Positions 25,431-33,285 of a DNA stretch of 41,323 nucleotides are shown here, piece by piece; within the stretch, counting starts at the first letter, position 1; the number at the start of each line of letters is the position of its first letter. The stretch is from Pseudomonadota bacterium (lineage in GTDB: Bacteria > Pseudomonadota > Gammaproteobacteria > Steroidobacterales > Steroidobacteraceae): the NCBI GenBank assembly GCA_023433515.1, contig JAEZCN010000249.1, positions 1-41,323 of the forward strand. Direction: 5' to 3'. The position numbers and the translations under genes are program-made. The notes beneath the pieces were generated by a model. It saw nothing but the letters and a program-made list of their open reading frames with translations. It was not told the DNA's origin and did not search any database.

Positions 25431-28400
25431 TCACGGCGTGAAATATGCGTGCGCGATGGCGTTGACGCGCCGCCGCCGCTGCTCGGCGTCCGACATGCCT
25501 GGGCTCGCCTGGAGCCAGGCCCGCTGCGTTTCGCTCAAGGCCTGGGCCGCGCTCATGCCCGCGGTGTAGCGCCGGTAGAAATCCGCCGTGAACTCGCGCG
25601 CCAGCACGTCCTCGATGGGCCACATGGTGGCGACGACGCCGCGCGCTCCGGCGCGCAGGAACGCGCTCTGGAGTCCGGGCATTCCGCCGGCGAAGCGCGG
25701 CGGACCGATCGCGCTTTCGCAGGCGCTGAGGAACACGAGATCCGCGTCGCCGCGCCATTCCTGCACCTGGCCCGCGGTGAGATAGGCAGGCGTGCCCGCG
25801 GCATCCTGTGCCGGCAGCACCAGCAGCGACGCCAGCGGCTGTCGCAGGTCCGCGAGCGCGTGCGTGGCGAAATGCACGACGTCGGCGCCGCTGCTCCAGA
25901 TGCCGCGCAGAACCTCGGCGCTGCCGCCGCGCCCGGCGAATAGTTTGACGCGGGCCGACTTGTCGCGGGCCGTGAACAGTTCGGCGATGCCCTGGATCTC
26001 GCTGGTCGCGGCCTGCAGCATGGGCAGCGAGTGCACGGCACGCGCCGAGCGCAGCTGGCCCGTGCCGCTGGCCAGAGCCACGAACCGGAACGGCCTCGGC
26101 TGCATCGCAATTGGCGCCTGTTGCTCCGCATGCATCGAGCTGATCAGCGTGACGGCGTGCGTCTCCACGAGACGCCGCGATGCGTCGGTGGGCGACCACA
26201 ACCCGGCGAAGGCGACGTTCGCGATGCGCCCCTCGGCGATGATCTCGAGCGCGTTCGAGTCCGGCGGCACCAGCGACTCCGGCATCAGCACCGGCGAGAG
26301 GCGCGCGAGGGATTCCTCTATCTTCTCGGGCGACCCCTGCGCGTCGAAGGACGCCAGGGTCGCGACCTCCCGTTCCAGCGCTTCCGGCGTGGCGCTCAGC
26401 ATCGCCACGCGCAATCCGCTGGCGTCGCGTACCCAGACATACGCGTGTTCGTTGCCGAGCGCATACGAGACCTGGACCGCGCCCGGCGCGACTGACCGCC
26501 AGGCACGTGCTTTCGCGACCGCGGGCGATTCCTTCGCCGCGTGTTGTCGAGCCGCCGCGAGGCGCAGGCCGTCCATTTCGAGCCGCAGGCGCGTCATCTC
26601 GGCCTGCAACGCGTCGAGCCCGGGAGTGTCCTGGCTGCGGGAGATCTGCAGGCTCTTCTCGGCCATCTGCACGAGCAGCGCGTCGACACGCGCAGCGGTT
26701 TCGGCGTCCAGCTTCACGTTGCGCGCGAAGCCGAGATGCGACTGGCGCGCGCGCTCGAGCGTGCGCAGCGCATCCTGCTCGTCGGCCCGTGCCTCGCGCG
26801 GAGCGCCGGCTCCATCGGTCGCCACCGAACGCATCATGAGGTCGAAATAATCGCGGAATGCGAGCTGTTCCTGCTCGAGCGATTGCACGCGCAACTGCGC
26901 GTTGGCACCGCTCTCGCGATACCTGAAGACGAGGTCGAACGCGCGGTCGAAGTCGGCGCGTGCCGCCGCATGCCGGCCCTGCTTCGTGTGCAGGAGCGCG
27001 CGCACGCGATACGCGCCGATCTGGTTCAGCGGATCTTCCATCTTCACGGCCATGCGCAGCGACGCGTCGATGAGCCGCTCCGCTTCCGCAAGTGCCGCGG
27101 ACTCGCCGCCTCCGTACCTCGCGAGTAATTCGGCCAGGTCGCGCCGGATGTCGGTGAAGATGTTGTGGTTCGGGTCCTGCACGTCCACGCCCAGCGCGGC
27201 GCGCAATCCGGCCATCGCATCGTCGTGTCGACCCACGGCTTCGTGATCTTGCGCCAGGCCGCGCATCGCGCGGATGCGCTGCGTCGGAACGCTGGCGAGT
27301 TCTACCGCCTCCTCGTGCATCCTCATCGCGGTTTCGAAATCGCCGTCCGCGCGCGCGACCAGTCCGTACGCGTTGAGCGCATAGGGCAGCCCGACGTTGT
27401 TGTCGAGACCGCGGGCTGTCTTCAGGGCCTCGCCGAACAGGGCCTTGGCCTGCAGCAGGTCACCGCGGAACCAGTACATCCACGCCAGCTCGTACGCGGC
27501 CTCGCCCTGCTGGGGCTTCATGCCGTATTCGCGCGCAATCGCCAGCGCCTGCATGTTCATGTCCATGCCCTGGTCGGTGCGGCCGAGGAATCCCAGCGCG
27601 CGGCCGGCGCCGAGCATCGCGGATACGCGCAACTTTGGATCGGGAATCTTCTGGATCTCCGGAATCAGTTGCCGGTAGGCCATCGCGGCCTGCGGGAACG
27701 CGCCGCGATCGACGAACAGCTGGGCCTGTTGCGCGAGCGTGGTGATTTCACCGGCGACGTAGCCCGCGCCCTTGTACATCGCCATGGCTTCCGCGAAGCG
27801 CGCAGCCGCGTCATCGGCCTTGCTTTCGTTGCGATCCATCATCGCCAGGGTGCTCACGGCGCGGGCGCGCTCGATGGGATTCGGGCTGGCGCCGTCCGCG
27901 AAGAGATCGGCGAGCAGCTCGCGCGCCATGGCATTCGCTTCCTGCGCGGATGGACTATGCGACCCGGGGTTGGTCGCGAGATCGGCGAGCGCGAGCGCCT
28001 GCATGAACCTGGCGCGAGCCAGCGGCACGGCAGAATCCGCGCGCGCAACTTCGAGCAGCTCGATCGATCGCGAGGCCGCTTCGTACGCCTGGCGCACGTC
28101 GATCATGAAGTAATGGCTCATGTTCGCCTTCACCCGCAACGCCTCGGCCGCGAGCAGGAGGTCACCCGACGTTCCACTGAACCCCGCGACGGCCCGATCG
28201 ATGGCCGGCAGCGCTTTCCCGACGATGTCCGCCGCGCGGTAGTTTGCCGCGGTGGCGTCGGACCAGGCGCGGTAGCCCTGAAGCAGTGCCGCGAATCGCG
28301 GATCGTCATCGGCATCCGCGTTGAACTGGAGCACGCGCAGGCGCACCGCTCCCGGATCTTGTGCGTGCTGCGCGCCAGTCAGTGTCACCGCAACCTTCGC

Positions 28401-28712
28401 GCCGCGCGGCACCTCGAGCGCGGCGATCTCGAGGCCGGCGCCTTCGAGATTGTTCTCGACCTCGACCGGCGCGACATTCCGATCGGCGGAAGATAGTTTG
28501 ACTCTCACGTCGGTAAGGTTCTCGTCCACGATCGCGACGAGAATGCAGCGTGCGTCCACCGTGACTTCGCGCGATGCGACGTCCGTTTGCTGCTGCCGTT
28601 CGAGCCTGACTTCCTCGTCGACTACGGCGGTGCCGTCCGGAACGGATGATTTCGGCGCGCACGCCACCAGCAAGAAAGAGCCGCAAGACGCCGCCCAGAA
28701 CCTGACCTGCAT
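25431..28712 (-). CDS. TPR-CHAT domain lipoprotein (caspase-like)
   Basis: This large 1093-residue protein combines a lipoprotein signal (FLLVACAPK), a beta-rich N-terminal domain (about 40-150), many tetratricopeptide repeats (about 170-640), a helical region, and a C-terminal CHAT domain. CHAT is a caspase-clan peptidase fold. The catalytic dyad is intact: His951 in VHFATHALAD and Cys998 in VFLSACESAIG. The end RAGARGVVATMWPIED and the AAQALSETQRAWL helix are typical of CHAT. If the lipobox is used, the peptidase would sit in the periplasm, unlike most CHAT proteins. The gene starts an operon with the GNAT gene. The substrate is unknown; TPRs probably recognise partners. Peptidase activity is inferred, not shown. 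Confidence 0.88.
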   Translation of the reverse strand: MQVRFWAASCGSFLLVACAPKSSVPDGTAVVDEEVRLERQQQTDVASREVTVDARCILVAIVDENLTDVRVKLSSADRNVAPVEVENNLEGAGLEIAALEVPRGAKVAVTLTGAQHAQDPGAVRLRVLQFNADADDDPRFAALLQGYRAWSDATAANYRAADIVGKALPAIDRAVAGFSGTSGDLLLAAEALRVKANMSHYFMIDVRQAYEAASRSIELLEVARADSAVPLARARFMQALALADLATNPGSHSPSAQEANAMARELLADLFADGASPNPIERARAVSTLAMMDRNESKADDAAARFAEAMAMYKGAGYVAGEITTLAQQAQLFVDRGAFPQAAMAYRQLIPEIQKIPDPKLRVSAMLGAGRALGFLGRTDQGMDMNMQALAIAREYGMKPQQGEAAYELAWMYWFRGDLLQAKALFGEALKTARGLDNNVGLPYALNAYGLVARADGDFETAMRMHEEAVELASVPTQRIRAMRGLAQDHEAVGRHDDAMAGLRAALGVDVQDPNHNIFTDIRRDLAELLARYGGGESAALAEAERLIDASLRMAVKMEDPLNQIGAYRVRALLHTKQGRHAAARADFDRAFDLVFRYRESGANAQLRVQSLEQEQLAFRDYFDLMMRSVATDGAGAPREARADEQDALRTLERARQSHLGFARNVKLDAETAARVDALLVQMAEKSLQISRSQDTPGLDALQAEMTRLRLEMDGLRLAAARQHAAKESPAVAKARAWRSVAPGAVQVSYALGNEHAYVWVRDASGLRVAMLSATPEALEREVATLASFDAQGSPEKIEESLARLSPVLMPESLVPPDSNALEIIAEGRIANVAFAGLWSPTDASRRLVETHAVTLISSMHAEQQAPIAMQPRPFRFVALASGTGQLRSARAVHSLPMLQAATSEIQGIAELFTARDKSARVKLFAGRGGSAEVLRGIWSSGADVVHFATHALADLRQPLASLLVLPAQDAAGTPAYLTAGQVQEWRGDADLVFLSACESAIGPPRFAGGMPGLQSAFLRAGARGVVATMWPIEDVLAREFTADFYRRYTAGMSAAQALSETQRAWLQASPGMSDAEQRRRRVNAIAHAYFTP

Positions 28713-28750
28713 ACTTCTTATTGGCTCCTGCCAGCCTTATCGGCCGGGCG

Positions 28751-30100
28751 TCATACGGCGCCCGGATCTGGATGTTCCCACGGCTTGCGATACTCGCGCG
28801 CCAGCTTGCGCGTAGCTTCGGCATCTCCGCGGACCGTGCGTGTCGTCGGGTCGTAGCTGATCGTGCGGCCCAGTTCCTGCGCCACGTTGGCGAGGATGCA
28901 GCAGGCCGAGGAGATGTGCCCTTCCTCGATGTCCGCCACGGGCCGCGCCCGTGCCTGCCGTGCCTCGAGGAAGTTCCGCATGTGAGCGTTCTGCGCTTCG
29001 CGCATCGCGGGCTCGTAACGCTCCAGGTCCAGCCTGGTGACGTCGCCATCGGTTGCCATCAGGTGGGCCGCCTCGGGCGCGCCCTCGCCCGCGGGCCGGA
29101 ATTCATAGCCCAGCACGGTGACGTTCAGCGTGCCCTTCTCGCCGAGGAAACGCACACCCCAGGTATCCGTCCAGTGACGCACCGGCATCGGCGGCGCGCC
29201 CCAGGTACGCGTTTCCCAACTCACCTGCACCGTGCCGTAGTCGAACTGCGAACGCTGCGTATCGCAGGTGTTCGCGGGCGTGCCCTTGTCCACGTAGATG
29301 CCGCCGACCGAGCTGATGGCGCGCGGCCAGCCGAGGCCCATCATCCAGCGCGCGACGTCGAACATGTGGATACCGAGATCGCCCGCCTGCCCATTTCCGT
29401 ATTCGATGAACGAGCGCCATTCGCGAGATTCGATGGCGGGACGGAACGTCCGCATCGGCGCCGGACCCGTCCACAGCTCGTAGTCGAGATGCGCGGGTAC
29501 GGGACCTTCGGGCATCGGATTCTTGTTGCGCGACGATAGATAGCCGTAGGTCTCGACCACCGGGATCGCTCCCATGCGGCCGCTGCGGATGTACTTGTCG
29601 CGCGCCTCCGCGAGCAGCGCCGTGCTGCGCCGCTGCGTGTTCACCTGCACGACGCGCTGGTACTTGCGCGCGGCCGCGACCAGCGCCTCGCCTTCCATGA
29701 CGTCGACGCTGATCGGCTTCTCCATGAACACGTCGGCGCCGGACTGCATGGCGGCGATGGCGGCCAGCGCATGCCAGTGATCGGGAGTCGAGACGATGAC
29801 GATGTCGTGTTTCGCGCTCGCCAGCATCTCGCGATAGTCCTTGAAGCCGCGCGCCGGGGCGTCCTGGCGTTCGGCGAGCGCCTCCGCCGTGGCCTTGATG
29901 GCATTGGCATTGGGATCGCACAGCGATATGAATTCACCGCCGCTCACGTCCATCATGGAATCGAGCGCGACACCGCCAAACCACCCGCAGCCGATGAGGC
30001 CGATCCTGGGCTTGCTCTGCGCGGCGCCGGAAACGCGGGGAGCCGCCGCCAGGCTGCCGGCCGCGGCCAACGATGAAAGCGTGAAGGTGCGACGGTCCAT
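28751..30100 (-). CDS. Tat-exported Gfo/Idh/MocA-family oxidoreductase
   Basis: This 449-residue NAD(P)-dependent sugar dehydrogenase-like protein begins MDRRTFTLSSLAAAGSLAAA, a twin-arginine signal of the kind common in this family. The Rossmann motif GLIGCGWFGG follows, then the family EKP motif in VFMEKPISVD. The C-terminal part carries GDLGIHMFDVARWMMG, with conserved His and Asp. AGAGG lies seven bases before the ATG at 30100. Tat export implies it folds with its cofactor bound and works in the periplasm, as seen in Planctomycetes and related clusters. It may act in the same sugar pathway as the ThuA and cytochrome dehydrogenase proteins, a link based on family context only. Confidence 0.88.
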   Translation of the reverse strand: MDRRTFTLSSLAAAGSLAAAPRVSGAAQSKPRIGLIGCGWFGGVALDSMMDVSGGEFISLCDPNANAIKATAEALAERQDAPARGFKDYREMLASAKHDIVIVSTPDHWHALAAIAAMQSGADVFMEKPISVDVMEGEALVAAARKYQRVVQVNTQRRSTALLAEARDKYIRSGRMGAIPVVETYGYLSSRNKNPMPEGPVPAHLDYELWTGPAPMRTFRPAIESREWRSFIEYGNGQAGDLGIHMFDVARWMMGLGWPRAISSVGGIYVDKGTPANTCDTQRSQFDYGTVQVSWETRTWGAPPMPVRHWTDTWGVRFLGEKGTLNVTVLGYEFRPAGEGAPEAAHLMATDGDVTRLDLERYEPAMREAQNAHMRNFLEARQARARPVADIEEGHISSACCILANVAQELGRTISYDPTTRTVRGDAEATRKLAREYRKPWEHPDPGAV

Positions 30101-30190
30101 GAAAGCGCCTCTGGTGAACACGGGTAGTGAGATCCGGGTGGTGAGAGCGAACGAAATGCGGCCGGGACATGGGACGCGGCGATGCCAGGT

Positions 30191-30205
30191 CGGATGTTAG
30201 GCCAT
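30191..30205. repeat. 15-bp intergenic repeat, copy 1
   Basis: CGGATGTTAGGCCAT is identical to 38382-38396. Both lie in gaps between genes. It contains the CGGWWGTTAGGC core also found at 15047 and 40947. It sits about 90 bp before the Gfo/Idh start. Confidence 0.6.
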
Positions 30206-30222
30206 TGGCCCCGCGGGGGCCA
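30206..30222 (-). terminator. GC hairpin after the GT41 gene
   Basis: TGGCCCC, loop GCG and GGGGCCA form a perfect 7-bp stem 17 bp beyond the minus-strand stop at 30239. There is no T-run, so it is at best a weak or Rho-assisted terminator, or an mRNA 3' stabiliser. Confidence 0.35.
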
Positions 30223-30238
30223 TCGGATCAGAGGATCG

Positions 30239-32359
30239 TCATCGCCCTCGAGCAGCACACCATTTGTGCCACATGCCGCGCATCGCGACCTCGAAGTTTT
30301 TCGCGAAGCTCGCGGCATCGAAGATAGGCGACTCGCGCAAGCGAGGCCGTAACTCCTTTCGAATCCGCTGCAGCGATTGCAGATCGGCGGCGTGGCGCGC
30401 CGCCAGGTTCACGTAATCGTCCTCATCGGCAGCCACCCAGTCCGGCAGACCGGCGTTGTTGAGCAATCCGACGCCTTGCCGCGACATGAACGTCCTGCCC
30501 GCGAGCGTGATGAAGGGCACCCCCATCCACAGGCTTTCGACGCTGGTGGTGATGCCGGGATACGGGAATGGATCCAGCGCGATATCGACGCGATTGTATG
30601 GCTTCAGATAGTCGCGCCGCGGCACCGTCGGCTCGAGCATCAATCGCGGGCTCGCGATTCCGTGGCGTTCGAACTGCTGCGCCACTTGCTGCCGCATGCT
30701 GGGCTCGATGAACTGGTTGGTCTTCAGAAGCAGCCTGCTTTCCGGCACCGCGTGCAGGACACGTGCCCAAAGAGCAATGACATCCGGCGTGACCTTGATC
30801 AGGTTGTTGAAGCTGCCGAAGGTCACGTAGCCGTTCGCCAAGGCCGGTACCGGCCCGAGCGTGTCGTCTTCCCGGGGCGGCGTGAAACACAGGTAACTTC
30901 GCGGCAGACGCCAGATTTTTTCGGTGAAGTCCGGCTCGAGTTCCGGCGGCAACGTCCAATCGTCGGCGATCAGGTAGTCGACCTCCGCGACTCCCGTGGT
31001 TCCGAGGTAACCCAGCCAGGTAGCCTGCACCGGGGCCGGCTTCCACGCGAAAGCCGGGAGACGGTTCTCACCCGTGTGGCCGGACAGGTCGATCAGGATG
31101 TCGATCTGGTCTTCGCCGATCTGGCGTGCCAGGGCTTCGTCGTTCAGCGTATCGACCTGGCGCCAGGTGTGAAACTGGGGCTGGATCCGGGCAGAAACTT
31201 CGTCGGCCAGCGCGTAGCTGAAGTATGCATACGCCTCCAGACGGCCGGCCGCGTGCGCATTCAGCGCCGTGAGAAAACTCAGCAGGAAATAACCGACCGG
31301 ATGAGCACGCAGATCGCCGGAAACGAATCCGACTCGCAGCACGCGCTCCGGATCGGGCGAGTTGGCCCAGGCCTCGATACGCTTCGCCATGCGCGCGGCT
31401 GAAGCCCCGAAAGAGCGGGTGAGCTCGTTCAAGGCGGCCGACGAATCGATCGCGCGACTGGTCTCCAGGAAGATGAGACTGCTATGGGGCGCCAGGTTGT
31501 CGGGATCGATCTCCAGCGCAAGCCGCCAGGTTGCGGCCGCTTCGTCCAGCCGGCTCAGCTGTCGATAAACGACACCAAGGTTGTTGTGCGCGATCGGGTC
31601 GCGTGGCGCCATTTCGATGACCCGGCGGTAACACTCGATCGATTCGAGCAGCTGGCCGCAATACTGCAACTGGATTCCCAGCATGCAGTAGGTCAGTCCG
31701 TGATCCGGATGGCTTTGCAGCATCTTGCGGAAGGCATCGATGGCAGAAACCCGATTACCCATCTGTGCACGGACGGTACCGAGCCGGAAGTAATGGTGGG
31801 TCAACTTGGGGTCGAGCTCCAGCGCGCGCGTAAGGCACGCCTCGGCCTCGGCGAACTGGCGTTGCTTGATCAGCACCACGCCCAGGTTGCCGTAAACCGG
31901 GCCCAGTCCAGGCTGCGCCTTCAACGCGCGGCGGTAGCAGTCCGCGGCTTCGTCTAACTTCCCGAGTTCATCGAGGGCCGAGCCCAGCGCGACCTCCGCA
32001 TCCACGAATCCGGGCCGCAACGACAACGCCCGGCGGTATGCGTTGCCGGCATCTTCCAGGCGCCCCTGGCGCAGGAGGGCATTTCCCAGGTTGTAGTGCG
32101 CGCCGGCCATTGCCGGGTCGAGACGCGCTGCTGTCTCGAAGGCGGAGATGGCGGCATCGAGGTCCTTCATCGCCATCAACGCGTTACCGCGATTCAGGTA
32201 CGCGCGGGCGAATTCGGGTGCTTCGGCGATCGCCTGGTCGTAGAGCTTCAGCGCCTCCTGGAGCCGGCCTTGATCTTCGGCCTGGTTTCCCTCGGCAATG
32301 AGCGCCTGTGGATCGCTTGCGCGGCCGGGGCGCCCGATCAGCTTATCTAACAAACCCAA
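30239..32359 (-). CDS. TPR-GT41 glycosyltransferase (OGT/SPINDLY-like)
   Basis: This 706-residue protein has about eight tetratricopeptide repeats (residues 20-290) joined to a GT41 catalytic region. GT41 enzymes transfer GlcNAc or another sugar to Ser/Thr of proteins. The signature DLSGHTGENRLPAFAWKPAPVQATWLG contains the conserved His; YVTFGSFNNLIKVTPDV and DIALDPFPYPGITTSVESLWMGVP form the nucleotide-sugar pocket. It has no signal peptide, so it is cytoplasmic. I place the start at the TTG at 32359, giving MGLLDKLIGR, because GGAGG is nine bases before it; TTG 32392 would add 11 residues overlapping the preceding gene's stop. The upstream 106-residue gene is on the same transcript. The substrate is unknown. 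Confidence 0.86.
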   Translation of the reverse strand: MGLLDKLIGRPGRASDPQALIAEGNQAEDQGRLQEALKLYDQAIAEAPEFARAYLNRGNALMAMKDLDAAISAFETAARLDPAMAGAHYNLGNALLRQGRLEDAGNAYRRALSLRPGFVDAEVALGSALDELGKLDEAADCYRRALKAQPGLGPVYGNLGVVLIKQRQFAEAEACLTRALELDPKLTHHYFRLGTVRAQMGNRVSAIDAFRKMLQSHPDHGLTYCMLGIQLQYCGQLLESIECYRRVIEMAPRDPIAHNNLGVVYRQLSRLDEAAATWRLALEIDPDNLAPHSSLIFLETSRAIDSSAALNELTRSFGASAARMAKRIEAWANSPDPERVLRVGFVSGDLRAHPVGYFLLSFLTALNAHAAGRLEAYAYFSYALADEVSARIQPQFHTWRQVDTLNDEALARQIGEDQIDILIDLSGHTGENRLPAFAWKPAPVQATWLGYLGTTGVAEVDYLIADDWTLPPELEPDFTEKIWRLPRSYLCFTPPREDDTLGPVPALANGYVTFGSFNNLIKVTPDVIALWARVLHAVPESRLLLKTNQFIEPSMRQQVAQQFERHGIASPRLMLEPTVPRRDYLKPYNRVDIALDPFPYPGITTSVESLWMGVPFITLAGRTFMSRQGVGLLNNAGLPDWVAADEDDYVNLAARHAADLQSLQRIRKELRPRLRESPIFDAASFAKNFEVAMRGMWHKWCAARGR

Positions 32360-32388
32360 GCGCGGAGTCCTCCGTACGTTCCGGACGA

Positions 32389-32709
32389 TCAACGGAAGTG
32401 GATCACGAGTTCCTTGGTCACTTCATCCGCATACACGCGGTCGTAGCCCGCCTCGATGAGCTTCCACTTGAACGCGTTGGCGAACTTGGCCTTCTTGTAG
32501 ATGTTGGCCTCTCTCCTGGCCTCGAACGTCGAGATCCGGCTTACGAGTTTGCGCAACGGATCTTGCGCCGGATTGCCACCGCCCTTGGCCTTGTTCATGC
32601 GCCGGAACTTGCGGTTGCCTGCTTCCGCGGACGGCTTTTCTTCCATGAACAGAACCGCCAGTTCCTCGCCCAAGCGCTCGAATTCCTTTGCGTTGAACCA
32701 AGACAGCAT
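32389..32709 (-). CDS. Small hypothetical protein upstream of the GT41 gene
   Basis: This is a 106-residue, lysine-rich cytoplasmic protein with no signal peptide. It begins MLSWFNAKEFERLGEELAVL and contains a basic middle (RKFRRMNKAKGGG) and a mixed charge C-terminal region (EAGYDRVYADEVTKELVIHF). I do not recognise a family. GGAG seven bases before the ATG supports the start. It ends 29 bp before the GT41 start codon, so co-expression is likely; it could be the substrate or a helper of the glycosyltransferase, which is only inference. Confidence 0.7.
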   Translation of the reverse strand: MLSWFNAKEFERLGEELAVLFMEEKPSAEAGNRKFRRMNKAKGGGNPAQDPLRKLVSRISTFEARREANIYKKAKFANAFKWKLIEAGYDRVYADEVTKELVIHFR

Positions 32710-32834
32710 TTATCGCTCCGCGGATTGGGGTCGAGAAAAGGCAAGTCTGCCTGCCCGACGATCAGACATAAAGCTGCCATGTATCGACATGGAAGGCCTG
32801 CGACAGGCGTCGCAATTCAGCCTTGTTTCCGGAT

Positions 32835-33228
32835 TCGAGCGGGCAAGCGCGGCCTATGTTCGGCGTAGAAGTCGCGTGCGGCGTCGTTGTCGCGCCGACA
32901 TTCCACCCGCGGCGGATGCCGAGTTCGCGCCCCACGGATTCGAGCAGCGACAACATCTCGCTGCCCACGCCCTGGCGGCGATACCGCGGGCGCACCGTAC
33001 AACAGCAGGCGTGCGTCGTCGTGTAGATAGGACATGATTCCGAACCCGACGATGACGCCCGCCTCGCGCGCGACGACGCTCGTTTCCTTCGAGGCGATCT
33101 GGAACGCCAAGCGCGATTCCGTCCAGGTCCAGGGCAGACCCCGCTCGATGCAGTCGCGCGACATGGCCGCGATCCCGGCGGCGTCCGCTGGCACCGCGAG
33201 GCGGATATCGAGATGGCTGATCAGCGCG
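32835..33228 (-). pseudogene. Decayed GNAT acetyltransferase (paralogue of 24922-25401)
   Basis: This region aligns with the intact GNAT gene at 24922-25401 along most of its length, for example MSRDCIERGLPWTWTESR and AGVIVGFGIMSYLHDDA. It is broken in several places: the start GTG has become CTG, about two bases are lost just after HDDARLLLYG, about four more near the ELGIRR region (these two together restore the frame), and a further shift follows DFYAEH. The 3' end is shortened and joins unrelated sequence. Two short frames (about 32762-32995 and 32817-33386) hold the pieces. It lies 57 bp after the stop of the TPR regulator gene, mirroring the intact copy's position after a TPR gene. Confidence 0.85.
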
Positions 33229-33285
33229 AAAGGATACGCCTCCTCCGCCGACGCGCGTGAGCAGGTCTTCGCCGGATCGCGCAGA

